Of a DNA stretch of 51,629 nucleotides, positions 18,685-27,262 are shown in pieces. Below the pieces are notes generated by a model. That model had not been told where the DNA came from. It was given only the letters and a program-made list of their open reading frames with translations, and searched no databases. The first letter of the stretch is position 1; every line of letters starts with the position of its first letter. The stretch covers positions 1 through 51,629 of the forward strand of contig CAMQEO010000001.1 in the NCBI GenBank assembly GCA_946999785.1, given 5' to 3'. The DNA is from an uncultured Atopobium sp. GTDB taxonomy: Bacteria; Actinomycetota; Coriobacteriia; Coriobacteriales; Atopobiaceae. Both the position numbers and the translations under genes were made by a program.

Positions 18685-19790
18685 TGTGGGTAGCAGACGA
18701 AGAAAACCTCTTTGCCGATAGCGCTTCAAGCATGCACTCGCATGCTTTACAGCACGAGCGCGAAACAGATACTCAAGCACATAACGCAGGTGCTTCGCGG
18801 AGTGTGGCGTGTGAACTTACCGAAGATGATATAGATGTTGAGCGTAGTTTACGACCCGAGTCGCTGGGAGAATATTGCGGACAAACGCGCGTGCGCGAAA
18901 ACCTTCGTGTCCTTATTTCTGCTGCAAAGGATAGGGGAGAAACCCTCGATCACGTGTTGTTTTCGGGCCCTCCAGGTTTAGGAAAAACAACACTTGCTTC
19001 AATTGTTGCTCATGAAATGGGCGCGCGCCTTAAAACAACGTCTGGTCCGGCAATTGCCAGAACAGGTGATTTAGCTGCTATTTTGACAAATCTTCAAGAG
19101 GGCGATGTCTTATTTGTCGACGAGATCCATCGCCTTAATCATCAGGTAGAAGAAGTTCTCTATCCAGCAATGGAAGATTTTTTCCTTGATATTGTTATTG
19201 GAAAAGGGCCGGCCGCGCGTTCGATACGTTTAGATGTGCCTCACTTTACCCTCATTGGTGCCACCACAAGAACGGGCTTGTTAACAGGACCTTTGCGTGA
19301 CCGTTTTGGAATTTCGTATCGCCTTGATTATTATACGGTGGACGAGCTGGCCGAAATTGTAAAACGCAGTGCAGGGATTCTTGAAGTTCGTATCGACGAT
19401 ACAGGCGCACAAGAAATTGCATCGCGTTCGCGCGGTACACCTCGTCTTGCAAATCGCCTTCTTAAGCGTGTACGAGATTATGCGCAGGTAAAAGCTCATG
19501 GCGAAATATCTTGGGATGTTGCCGCACAGGCCTTATCGTTCTTTGAAATTGACGAAATGGGCTTAGACTGGATGGACAAAAAGATATTATCGGTATTAAC
19601 GCAAACATTTAGAGGCAAAGCGGTTGGGCTTACTACCATTGCTTCTGCGGTAGGAGAAGATCCAGCTACCCTAGAAGATGTCTACGAGCCGTATTTGCTT
19701 CAACGGGGGCTGTTAATTCGTACGCCACAGGGCAGACAGGCAACGTCGCTTGCGTTTACGCATTTAGGCTTGCATGCTCCAACTGCATAG
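18684..19790 (+). CDS. ruvB: RuvB, Holliday junction helicase motor
   Basis: RuvB is the AAA+ ATPase that drives branch migration. The 368-residue protein has Walker A GPPGLGKTT (95-103), Walker B LFVDEIHRL, sensor GATTRTGLLTGPLRDRFG, the arginine finger region RGTPRLANRLLKRVRDYA and a C-terminal winged helix (RGLLIRTPQGRQAT). The GTG start at 18684 has AGGAGG nine bases ahead and overlaps the ruvA stop by one base. About 45 N-terminal residues before DDIDVERSLRPESL are a His/Gln/Ser-rich extension not typical of the family. No clear terminator follows. Confidence 0.97.
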   Translation: MWVADEENLFADSASSMHSHALQHERETDTQAHNAGASRSVACELTEDDIDVERSLRPESLGEYCGQTRVRENLRVLISAAKDRGETLDHVLFSGPPGLGKTTLASIVAHEMGARLKTTSGPAIARTGDLAAILTNLQEGDVLFVDEIHRLNHQVEEVLYPAMEDFFLDIVIGKGPAARSIRLDVPHFTLIGATTRTGLLTGPLRDRFGISYRLDYYTVDELAEIVKRSAGILEVRIDDTGAQEIASRSRGTPRLANRLLKRVRDYAQVKAHGEISWDVAAQALSFFEIDEMGLDWMDKKILSVLTQTFRGKAVGLTTIASAVGEDPATLEDVYEPYLLQRGLLIRTPQGRQATSLAFTHLGLHAPTA

Positions 19791-19803
19791 ATGCCAAGCT
19801 TAT

Positions 19804-19831
19804 ATATAGGTGCTGTGATATAGGTGCTGTG
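19804..19831 (+). repeat. Exact 14-bp tandem duplication ahead of the small helical gene
   Basis: The word ATATAGGTGCTGTG occurs twice back to back between ruvB and the next gene. It may be a slippage product or a pair of regulatory half sites; nothing else supports a function. Confidence 0.75.
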
Positions 19832-19867
19832 CGAGATAGTTTTGTGTTCATAACGAAAGGAGAATCC

Positions 19868-20260
19868 ATGATTCATAAGGATTTTCTTGAAGAAGCAATT
19901 AAAAAATTTGTAGAAGGCGTATCTAAGCCTTTGGAATATGCGCTTCTTAAGAAAGACATAACACATCTAGGTGATGCTGACGCAGCAATTGCAGAATTAC
20001 TTGAGATGAATTCAGCAGTTGTTATGCAGCTTGCTCCTGCTTCTTTGGTAACGATGATGAAACTTTCTCAAGTTGGTGCTGCAATTGCCCAATATGTTTC
20101 GTATGTTTTACGCCTTGAAGCACGCGCATATCAAAGCGCACAACATGATGAGCTTAGCAGCTTACGATTAAACCAAGCGCGCGCAATTGAAGAAGCATTT
20201 GACTGCGAACCAGATACTATTCCGCCAGAATTTAGTGATCTAAACACAAAGCTGGGATAA
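19868..20260 (+). CDS. Small helical protein of unknown function
   Basis: This 130-residue protein is one I do not recognise with confidence. It has no signal peptide, membrane segment or Cys pair. Its composition (EEAIKKFVEGV, DADAAIAELLEMN, LRLEARAYQSAQ) suggests an all-helical cytoplasmic protein. I chose ATG 19868 because AAAGGAG lies five bases ahead; the in-frame upstream codon at 19829 has no site. It follows ruvB by 77 bases and precedes the cold-shock gene. Its reading frame and good ribosome-binding site make it a real gene, but no role can be inferred. Confidence 0.7.
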   Translation: MIHKDFLEEAIKKFVEGVSKPLEYALLKKDITHLGDADAAIAELLEMNSAVVMQLAPASLVTMMKLSQVGAAIAQYVSYVLRLEARAYQSAQHDELSSLRLNQARAIEEAFDCEPDTIPPEFSDLNTKLG

Positions 20261-20293
20261 GTCTTAAAGAAACAGTTATATTTTTCGACTCAA

Positions 20294-20323
20294 TTGGCGC
20301 TGTTTTAGAGTATGATAGATAAT
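20294..20323 (+). promoter_or_regulatory. Candidate promoter of the cold-shock gene
   Basis: TTGGCG and GATAAT are separated by 18 bases. Transcription starting just after would give a leader of about 130 bases, as is common for cold-shock genes. The call is by eye only. Confidence 0.35.
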
Positions 20324-20405
20324 GTTCTTGTAAAAAGCTGGTTTCTCTATGTTACAAGTTACGTATGTGGTGAAACGGTTTCTTTATAAGTGACAGTTAG
20401 TTTGC

Positions 20406-20422
20406 GCATACATGATGTATGC
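20406..20422 (+). promoter_or_regulatory. Perfect inverted repeat in the cold-shock leader
   Basis: GCATACAT-G-ATGTATGC is a perfect 8-base inverted repeat about 40 bases ahead of the start codon. A second short hairpin (GTCC-AGTA-GGAC) follows just before the ribosome-binding site. They could form an RNA thermosensor-like leader or a protein-binding site. Confidence 0.5.
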
Positions 20423-20461
20423 ACCTATTTGGTCCAGTAGGACAAGAAAGAAAGGCACGAC

Positions 20462-20665
20462 ATGGCTCAGGGTACTGTAAAATGGTTTAATCCAGACAAG
20501 GGCTACGGTTTTATTTCTCGCGAAGATGGCGATGATTTATTCGTACACTTTAGCGAGATTAAAATGGACGGCTTTAAAACTTTGGATGAAGGCCAAGCTG
20601 TAGAGTTTGATATTACTACCGGTCAAAACGGTAAACTTCAAGCTTCTAATGTTCGCAAAGCATAA
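20462..20665 (+). CDS. Cold-shock protein (CspA family)
   Basis: This is a 67-residue single-stranded nucleic-acid-binding protein that acts as an RNA chaperone. The whole protein is one cold-shock domain: GTVKWFNPDKGYGFIS with RNP1 KGYGFI, and RNP2 in DLFVHFSEI. Length is exactly typical. AAAGG lies six bases ahead of the ATG. It is a single-gene unit with a long leader that holds inverted repeats and a strong terminator downstream at 20741-20771. Confidence 0.97.
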   Translation: MAQGTVKWFNPDKGYGFISREDGDDLFVHFSEIKMDGFKTLDEGQAVEFDITTGQNGKLQASNVRKA

Positions 20666-20740
20666 CTCATTTGGAGTTATACGTATAAATTAGCTTTACC
20701 GTGAGTTCATTGTTTGTACTTATTTAGAAGGCTGATTGGA

Positions 20741-20771
20741 AAGAGAGTCGCATGTACGCGGCTCTCTTTTT
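20741..20771 (+). terminator. Rho-independent terminator after the cold-shock gene
   Basis: AAGAGAGTCGC pairs with GCGGCTCTCTT (one T-G wobble) around a six-base loop, followed by a run of Ts. Confidence 0.92.
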
Positions 20772-20835
20772 GTCGTGAAAATTCATGTTTATATGCATAT
20801 ATATTTACCTATAAGAAGTTATAAAGGAAATTTTG

Positions 20836-22032
20836 GTGGACGCACAAAAAGAGATAACACAAGCTTGCAACGAAAAAACTCCTATGGCTCAAGCCACGCA
20901 CAGTTTTCAACTTTCATCGCTGCTTTTAATGGCTTCAATAACATGTCTTGCCGTCTTGTCTGAACTTATGCCCTCAGGCGTTTTGCCTGCTATGATAGAA
21001 CATTATTCAATCTCGCAAACACAGGCAGCAGGTCTTGTGGGTGCATATGCAGTGGCTTCTGCAATTTTTGGAATTCCTTTAGTTTCTCTGACGGTATCTC
21101 GCGATAGAAAAAAGCTATTAGGCGTGTTACTTATAGGCTTTGCCGCTTCAAATCTTTTGGTTGCTCTATCACCACAGTTCCAACTTGCGCTTGTTGGAAG
21201 AGCATTGGGTGGTATGTGTGCTGGCACACTGTGGCCCATGATTACGGCATACGGTATGTCGCTTGTTCCTCGCTCATCTGCTGGAAAAGCCGTTGCTATT
21301 ATCATGTCGGGCATAACGGTGGGCATGTCGGTTGGTCAACCCTGTATGACTTGGATTGGCCGTCAATTTGGTTTTCAGGTTGAATTTGCGGTTATGGCGA
21401 TCCTTATTGTGGCAGTTATGGTGCTTTGCATGATGTTTTTACCTCACGTTAAAGGCGAAAAACGAAGCCGAGAAAATTCTCCGTTTACCATGCTTGCCAA
21501 CCCAGGTATTTTGCTGGTCATTGCGCTAACATTTTTAGGAGTTGGCGCAAATTACGGTGTATATACTTTTATTACCACGCTTATTTCTACGTTTCACTAT
21601 CCCAGTGTTGAGCTGGCACAAATTTGGTTTGGCATTGGCTCAATTATTTCGGTTATTCTTATTTTGAGGTTTATTGATACGCGGCTTCATCTCTTTTTAG
21701 TTTTTATGTTTGTGCTGGGCTGTGTAGCTATGCTTGTATTTTATAGCTTACATATCGAAATGGTGCTCCACGGCGCATTCGTTCTGTGGGGCATTGCATT
21801 TGGCTCGCTGAGCAGCATTTTTCAAACTGCTACCGCGCGTCAGGTTCGTAGTGGTACGGCTGTTGCTAATGCGCTTCAATCCTGCTCGTTTAATGTTGCC
21901 ATTATGTTTGGATCAACGACTGCTGGATTTTTGCTCGAAACAGGAGGAATTGAGCCTATTGTCTTAGGGGCATCAGCTATCTTCTTTGTTGGTATGGTGC
22001 TCTCAGTTTGTACGCGCTCATATTTTGCTTAA
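20836..22032 (+). CDS. MFS transporter, DHA1/arabinose-efflux type
   Basis: This is a 398-residue major facilitator with about twelve hydrophobic segments. It resembles the DHA1 group of efflux pumps (AraJ/YdhP/PbuE-like), with VLSELMPSGVLPAMIEHY in helix 1, GAYAVASAIFGIPLV in helix 2, and GRALGGMCAGTLWPMITAYG in helix 4. The substrate cannot be read from the sequence; sugars, purines and drugs are all possible in this group. I chose GTG 20836 because AAAGGA lies seven bases ahead; TTG 20833 and ATG 20884 are alternatives. It converges on the next gene, with a long inverted repeat between them. Confidence 0.88.
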   Translation: MDAQKEITQACNEKTPMAQATHSFQLSSLLLMASITCLAVLSELMPSGVLPAMIEHYSISQTQAAGLVGAYAVASAIFGIPLVSLTVSRDRKKLLGVLLIGFAASNLLVALSPQFQLALVGRALGGMCAGTLWPMITAYGMSLVPRSSAGKAVAIIMSGITVGMSVGQPCMTWIGRQFGFQVEFAVMAILIVAVMVLCMMFLPHVKGEKRSRENSPFTMLANPGILLVIALTFLGVGANYGVYTFITTLISTFHYPSVELAQIWFGIGSIISVILILRFIDTRLHLFLVFMFVLGCVAMLVFYSLHIEMVLHGAFVLWGIAFGSLSSIFQTATARQVRSGTAVANALQSCSFNVAIMFGSTTAGFLLETGGIEPIVLGASAIFFVGMVLSVCTRSYFA

Positions 22033-22042
22033 AGCATACACT

Positions 22043-22122
22043 GGTTTACTTGAACAACAGACGCCTGTATGTCATGCGCGCGTCACACAAGACGTGAACG
22101 TACTCTATGTTCAAGTGTAACC
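22043..22122. repeat. Long-armed inverted repeat between convergent genes
   Basis: The left arm GGTTTACTTGAACA (22043-22056) is almost the reverse complement of the right arm TGTTCAAGTGTAACC (22108-22122), with about 51 bases between. There is no T run, so it is not a classic intrinsic terminator. It could form a cruciform or a bidirectional transcript end. Confidence 0.6.
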
Positions 22123-22165
22123 AATTACTTTACTCACAAGTGATTGACGTAAAACTACACGTAGA

Positions 22166-24973
22166 TTATTCGCCCTCTTGAGGCCGCGTCTCTATCGAGC
22201 GTATAATTCCTACCATTACATCATCACCAGACAACAAGCCTAACAGCGTTGCAAAATTGCGCGCTACGGGAAATACCTCGGCATCAAGCGATGCTTTTGT
22301 TCCTTCAAGTACAAATGACGTAATCTCTGGAGTGGGCGCAAGGGGTATGTTGTAGGCTTTAAGCACTGATATAAGCTCTTGTGTATCCATTGCAGAAAGT
22401 GGATGCTCAGTGGTATCAGATTGAGATATGCCTAATTCCGCACGTAATTGTGTAACAAGGCGTGGCATAAAATGCACCGCACATGCAAAACATGCTTGAG
22501 CAGATAACTTGTGGTTCTTTATCATCTTAAGGCGAGCCATGTGATAGTATGCAAGCGCCAAGCTTTCGGGAGCATACGCATAGTGCATGAAGTCGATAAG
22601 CTCATTTCGTGCTTGGTCGTAACGTTCGCAAGCAATGAGGCATTTTATAAGCTGAATGTGAGCCTGCCCGTCAACAGGTGCAATATTTACCAGTTTATAA
22701 GCATATGTAACGGCTTTTTTATAATCTTTTAAGGCAGCCGTGCACACCGATAATCCTAAAAGCATTTCATAATAGGCGTCAGGTACCAGCATCAGCGAAA
22801 CACGATGCGAATCCCACATGTGCTGTTCGTGCTGCATAAAGTCGCGCGCCGTATGTGCATGCGGCAACAGCGCGTCTTTATCAAGCGCGCGGTTTTTGCG
22901 GCGTCGCTCATATTCAATGCGCCCATATTTGCTGTTATAAAGTGCACGATCTATATAGTTATTAAAGTAGCGCCATTTTACCGTTTGTGTATCACGATAG
23001 CTGCCTTTTTTCTCGATATCGGTATATACCGGTGTAAGCAAATCAAGTGCTTGTTGGTATGCTTCATTATTGCAGGCATTGATTGCCTGTTTGGCAATTT
23101 GATTAAGAGTATCGCCGCTTATGAGTTCTTCGGTGATTGCTTGAGTATTATCTGGTATCAAAGCAGCAATAAGCTTACGTGCGCAGCGTCTGCACGCTTC
23201 CGTAATGCGCGGATCAACTTCATTTTTGCCACATTCCAGAATAATCTGTACTTTGTCTGAGCAGCTTAAAGCGCCAGTTGTTTCCTCGCGTGCGAGTTTT
23301 TCTGCAACACGTGCTGCAAGTTTTTCGAGGCATTCGTTTTCTTCGATTGCTAAACCCGAGGCATGTCGACAACCAAATACGCGCTGTTGTTCTTTGGATA
23401 AGCGCGTATTATTGTTCAAGAGCACGTCGTAGCGTTTGGAAGGACAAAAACGCGTTTCGTCTAACGAAAATGTTTGTTCAATTGGATGCAACATGTTGTC
23501 AGAAATATGCATTTCGGGCACAAACTGGTGGTAGATGTCTTGTAGCTCATGTGTATCACAAAGTTTGTCAAAGTCTATGGTCAAAAAGCGTGCTTTATCA
23601 AAATCTACCGAAAGCAAGCAAGAAGTGCTGCCGTTCTGCTTTTTGCGCGCGGCAATCCAAACATGTTCAATACGGTCAGAACTTGCAAACGCAACACCAG
23701 CAAGCAGTAATGCAAGACGAAGTGTATAAGCACTTGCCAGGCACTTTTTATCGCTGATTGAATTTTTATGAGGAAGATGGTTTACAAAATCATAATCGGG
23801 AAATACATGAGCGTCCGTGACGTCAAATTCAAGAGCAACATTGCCATCTGCAACATTGGTACGAAAATCAACATGGAGACGATAGGGGAGTCGTAGTGCT
23901 TCAACAGCATAGGCTATACTGCGACGTACCACCCACTCGGTATTGGGCACTTCACCTTGGGATTTACCCAACATTGGCTTGATACGCGCAAGCTCATGGG
24001 CAATTGAGTTGGTATATGTGTCTAAAACCGCGTGAGCCTGTTCTTCTGTAAATTCCTTATCTTGAAAATGCTCAGCTAAAATAAGTGTTGCGTTAAGCGC
24101 AGCTTCTGCTTTTTCTACCGCACGTAAAGCCTGAGTTGTTAGATTTTTCCCTGACGTACGAATGTAGAAAAAATTAGACGGCTGTGGACGAACAATACGC
24201 ATTTCGGTAAGTGAGAGTTTATCTGAAAAAATACCCGAATCCATAAGCTCGCACGCTAAAAACCATGCAAGACAAGAAGGCTTTTGAGGTGATTTTGCAG
24301 GCGATTCGTCTTTAAGATAAGAGTTATTTGAAAGTGTAGAGAGTTTGAGCAACTGCGTTTCTTGGCCCGTTTCGTCGCAAATTACGGTTTTTTGAGCGGA
24401 TGCACTTAGGTTATTTTGCATGTGATCAACACCGCGCTTTAATTGAGCAGAATCCCACAGAGCGCGCTTGTCTTTGACATCTTGCGCAAAGAGTCGCAAT
24501 GCTGCAATTCCATCGGCTGTATGGAGTAGCTTTGAGGTAAAGTCATCTAGATCAAAAGGTTCAATCTTTGCTTGAGCCAAGTTAATGTGTTGAACCAGCG
24601 CCTTTGTTTGTCGTGCGTGATCCTGTGAGTTGTCTTGGGTGTCTGTTTTTAGTGCAGCTGCGCTTGCCGCTTTTGTTGCAAGCTCGTCCGCCCCTGTTTT
24701 TGGGGAATTTGCCATGTGTTCTGCACTTGTCGTGACTGAACTATTTACATCGGCAGCCAAAGCTGCAGGAGTTGTTAAAAGTGCATCATTCGCAGTGTCT
24801 TTGTTATTAGAAACAAAATAGTATATCCAGCACGCGGCAACCAAGGCATAAGCCAGCGCTGCAATGTATCCGCATAACATGTTTTGTCCAAAAAGAGCGT
24901 CTGCTAAAAAGAGTAAACCACCAGGAAGAAATATTACACTTATGCAGATGCACATTTCTTTAGTTATTTTCAT
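22166..24973 (-). CDS. Large membrane-anchored protein with TPR-like C-terminus, function unknown
   Basis: This is a 935-residue protein I cannot name. Two membrane segments lie at the N-terminus (about 8-27 and 33-54), followed by a Thr/Ala-rich linker (about 60-110). A long soluble region follows, which includes a passage on RLPYRLHVDFRTNVADGNVALEFD. Helix pairs near the C-terminus (YYEMLLGLSVCTAALKDYKK, AHIQLIKCLIACERYDQARN, ALAYYHMARLKMIKNHKLSA) look like tetratricopeptide repeats. I placed the start at ATG 24973 because GAAAGG lies just ahead; the longer frame to 25039 has no site. The soluble part should face the cytoplasm. It stands alone, convergent with the MFS gene and divergent from the Cys-rich gene. 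A scaffold role is inferred only from the TPR-like helices. Confidence 0.65.
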   Translation of the reverse strand: MKITKEMCICISVIFLPGGLLFLADALFGQNMLCGYIAALAYALVAACWIYYFVSNNKDTANDALLTTPAALAADVNSSVTTSAEHMANSPKTGADELATKAASAAALKTDTQDNSQDHARQTKALVQHINLAQAKIEPFDLDDFTSKLLHTADGIAALRLFAQDVKDKRALWDSAQLKRGVDHMQNNLSASAQKTVICDETGQETQLLKLSTLSNNSYLKDESPAKSPQKPSCLAWFLACELMDSGIFSDKLSLTEMRIVRPQPSNFFYIRTSGKNLTTQALRAVEKAEAALNATLILAEHFQDKEFTEEQAHAVLDTYTNSIAHELARIKPMLGKSQGEVPNTEWVVRRSIAYAVEALRLPYRLHVDFRTNVADGNVALEFDVTDAHVFPDYDFVNHLPHKNSISDKKCLASAYTLRLALLLAGVAFASSDRIEHVWIAARKKQNGSTSCLLSVDFDKARFLTIDFDKLCDTHELQDIYHQFVPEMHISDNMLHPIEQTFSLDETRFCPSKRYDVLLNNNTRLSKEQQRVFGCRHASGLAIEENECLEKLAARVAEKLAREETTGALSCSDKVQIILECGKNEVDPRITEACRRCARKLIAALIPDNTQAITEELISGDTLNQIAKQAINACNNEAYQQALDLLTPVYTDIEKKGSYRDTQTVKWRYFNNYIDRALYNSKYGRIEYERRRKNRALDKDALLPHAHTARDFMQHEQHMWDSHRVSLMLVPDAYYEMLLGLSVCTAALKDYKKAVTYAYKLVNIAPVDGQAHIQLIKCLIACERYDQARNELIDFMHYAYAPESLALAYYHMARLKMIKNHKLSAQACFACAVHFMPRLVTQLRAELGISQSDTTEHPLSAMDTQELISVLKAYNIPLAPTPEITSFVLEGTKASLDAEVFPVARNFATLLGLLSGDDVMVGIIRSIETRPQEGE

Positions 24974-25301
24974 ATAAAACCTTTCGTAGTTACTCTTTAG
25001 TATAGCTTGTTTATACCCATTCGTATTGTTTGAGTGCATTCATTTTAAGGTATGAGATAAGTCTTTGTAGAGATAGTGGCAAGTGTTTGTAAAGATGATG
25101 ATGGAATGGGTTATGGACAGGTGAGCTGTAAAGCTGAATGTATACTTAAAATAATATCTTCGACTACACCCTCAAATTGATTCGTCCGTACTATTCAGAT
25201 ATATGTTTGAATGAGGCTGTGTGTTTGCTATCGCTGATGTTAAATTGCACAACGCGCCAACTAGGTGCTTTTTTTGTCTAGTATACGTAAGAGAGGTTAC
25301 C
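24974..25301. other. Divergent intergenic region
   Basis: This is about 330 AT-rich bases between two divergent genes. I see TATACT-like words on both strands (near 25008 and 25140) but no convincing -35 partner, and no gene, RNA or repeat. Confidence 0.35.
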
Positions 25302-25559
25302 GTGCACAGTATAGATTATCTGTTATTGCTCATTATTGGAGCCGTGATGGTTCGCAGTATATATCACATTGCGCGCAGCATGACAGGTGCGTGCGGATCG
25401 TGTGATATTAAAAAATCCTGCCCTGCGCATGCTGGTATCTTAAGCAAAAATTCGGGTCAAGCACAATGTCCCGCCGCGCAAGCTATGCTTATTCATGCAG
25501 ATAAAGCACTTGCAGAGCGAAACTTTAATACGCCTTCACAATCAATCTCTTCGCATTAA
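25302..25559 (+). CDS. Small Cys-rich single-pass membrane protein
   Basis: This 85-residue protein has one N-terminal membrane helix (about 6-24) and then a Cys-rich cytoplasmic segment, GACGSCDIKKSCPAHAGI, with Cys at 31, 34, 40 and 56. The layout resembles the small Cys-rich membrane proteins often found beside feoB, but no feo gene is in the window, so I leave it unnamed. The four Cys could bind a metal or an iron-sulfur cluster. I chose GTG 25302 because GAGAGG sits five bases upstream; the longer frame from 25221 lacks a site. It precedes the GS-like gene by 270 bases and may be unrelated to it. Confidence 0.65.
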   Translation: MHSIDYLLLLIIGAVMVRSIYHIARSMTGACGSCDIKKSCPAHAGILSKNSGQAQCPAAQAMLIHADKALAERNFNTPSQSISSH

Positions 25560-25829
25560 GCGCGCCTGCGTCGTTTTATAGAGTATGTACCTAACAGGCG
25601 AAATTTGCCTGTGTATCTCATGTCTCATTATTTCTCATTAAGCGTTTGTTGATAGTGTATCTAGACACCAAAATTCGTATGGGAAATATACGTTGAAAAG
25701 TGCGTGCACATCATTTTTGCGGATATAAATTGTGTTATCTGTTTACTTTTTCGCAAAAGACATAAAAATACATATTCTTCATAGCACGATTGTGAGAAAC
25801 TAACACAAATACCGATTGAGGAGGAACGT
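25560..25829. other. Leader region of the GS-like gene
   Basis: This is 270 bases without a gene. A short hairpin ACAGGC-GAAATTT-GCCTGT lies at about 25593-25611 with no T run. The rest is AT-rich, with GTTTAC/GAAAC-like words near 25739 and 25795 that could be half sites for the neighbouring GlnR-like regulator. I could not match the full GlnR box by eye. Confidence 0.35.
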
Positions 25830-27188
25830 ATGGGTGATGATCGCAATATCGATTTTGTTTTACGCACCGTAGAAAAACGCGGTATTCGTTTTGTTCGCCT
25901 TTGGTTTACCGATGTGTTGGGAAAGCTTAAATCATTTTCTATTGCGTCTGAAGACTTGGAAGAGGCTTTTGAAGAAGGAGTCGGATTTGATGGTTCGGCA
26001 GTTGAGGGCTTTGTTCCGCAAGAAGAGTCTGATATGCTTGCGTTTCCCGATCCAACTACGTTTCAAATTCTCCCATGGCGGCAATCCGAAAACGAAGGCG
26101 TAGCACGTATTATCTGTGATATTAAGACGCCCCATCGTGATCCATTTGAAGGCGATCCGCGTTCTTGTTTGCGCAGGATTTTTGCCGAAGCAGAATCTAA
26201 AGGCTATATCCTAAATGTTGGTCCAAAGATTGAGTATTTTTATTTTGACCGCTCTAATGTGGACGGCTCTTTACTTCCAAAAACGTTGGATACAGCTGGA
26301 TATTTTGATCTTACGGCATCGGACTCTTCAACCGATCTTCGTCGCTCAACAACGCTTATGCTTGAGCGTATGTCTATCCCTATTCAATATTCCTATCACG
26401 CACCCGCTCCTTCGCAAAATAGCGTAGAGCTTCGCTATACCGAGGCCATAAGCTGTGCTGATAATATTATGACAGCGCGTTTGGTTATTCGTCAGCAGGC
26501 GTTTGACAATAATTTAATTGCATCATTTATGCCTAAGCCATCTACCGAAATTTCGGGTTCAGGCATGTTCTTATATCAGTCACTGTTTGATAAAGAGGGC
26601 AATAATCTATTTTGGGCTCCAAAAAAAGAAAATATTGCTCATTTAACGCCTCTCGCTCAACACTACGTTGCAGGACTTTTAAGATATGTGCCTGAATTTA
26701 TGCTTATCACTAATCCAACAGTTAATTCCTACAAACGTCTTGTTGCAAATGGAGAAGTTCCGGTATACACAACCTGGGGTCGCAAAAACCGCTCTGCGCT
26801 TGTGCGTGTTCCTATGCATAAGCCTGGAAAACATCAGTCAACACGTATCGAACTTAGAAATCCCGATCCTACTGCAAATCCTTATCTTGCGCTTGCCATA
26901 TCTTTAGCAGCGGGTATGCGCGGTATCGAAGAAGAACTTCCGCTTGCACCCGAGGCTCCCATGAAATTGGATACCTTGAGTCTTGCAGAGCAAAAGGCAG
27001 CTGGTATTCATCGTTTGCCTAAAAATTTGGGTGATGCTATTGATCTTTTTGAACAAAGCGATTTCTGCCGCGGTGTTTTGGGTGATCATCTGTTTGAGTA
27101 TTTACTTAAAGAAAAACGTCGTGAATGGGATGAATACTGTTCTATTGTCACCGATTGGGAACGTAAAAAATGTTATGTAGGCGTCTAG
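25830..27188 (+). CDS. Glutamine synthetase-like protein missing most metal ligands
   Basis: The 452-residue protein has the full length and fold signatures of type I glutamine synthetase: VGFDGSAVEGF (52-61), FEGDPRSCLRR, ASFMPKPSTEISGSGM, NPTVNSYKRLV (296-305), NRSALVRVP and TRIELRNPDPTANPYLAL. Yet the metal sites are broken. In ungapped alignment with GlnA, the GPExEFF motif is GPKIEYF (first Glu to Lys133), HHEVAPGQHE is YHAPAPSQNS (two Glu to Ala191 and Ser198), and GSGMH is GSGMF (His to Phe247). Only Glu135 and Glu341 of the six usual metal ligands remain, while Asp54, Arg303, Glu309 and Arg343 are kept. ATP-dependent synthesis of glutamine is therefore doubtful. GAGGAGG precedes the ATG. 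A GlnR-like regulator follows after 74 bases, so I infer a sensor or regulator in nitrogen control. A highly divergent active enzyme cannot be excluded. Confidence 0.9.
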   Translation: MGDDRNIDFVLRTVEKRGIRFVRLWFTDVLGKLKSFSIASEDLEEAFEEGVGFDGSAVEGFVPQEESDMLAFPDPTTFQILPWRQSENEGVARIICDIKTPHRDPFEGDPRSCLRRIFAEAESKGYILNVGPKIEYFYFDRSNVDGSLLPKTLDTAGYFDLTASDSSTDLRRSTTLMLERMSIPIQYSYHAPAPSQNSVELRYTEAISCADNIMTARLVIRQQAFDNNLIASFMPKPSTEISGSGMFLYQSLFDKEGNNLFWAPKKENIAHLTPLAQHYVAGLLRYVPEFMLITNPTVNSYKRLVANGEVPVYTTWGRKNRSALVRVPMHKPGKHQSTRIELRNPDPTANPYLALAISLAAGMRGIEEELPLAPEAPMKLDTLSLAEQKAAGIHRLPKNLGDAIDLFEQSDFCRGVLGDHLFEYLLKEKRREWDEYCSIVTDWERKKCYVGV

Positions 27189-27209
27189 CTTTAGGTGTTT
27201 CGGTGTGCA

Positions 27210-27239
27210 TTGACCATATAGATGCAATTACGGTGTATT
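27210..27239 (+). promoter_or_regulatory. Weak promoter candidate ahead of the GlnR-like gene
   Basis: TTGACC and TGTATT are 18 bases apart, just upstream of the ribosome-binding site. The regulator may have its own promoter as well as read-through from the GS-like gene. Confidence 0.3.
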
Positions 27240-27262
27240 AAGGGGTTAAGGGAGGATATTCA

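Noticed and set aside
25221..25301. Longer N-terminus for the Cys-rich membrane protein
   Set aside because: The added residues look like translated leader and there is no ribosome-binding site; GTG 25302 has a good one.
25830..27188. GS-like gene as a frameshifted pseudogene
   Set aside because: The frame is open over the full length with normal codon use and a strong ribosome-binding site. Changes are point replacements at the active site, not disruptions.
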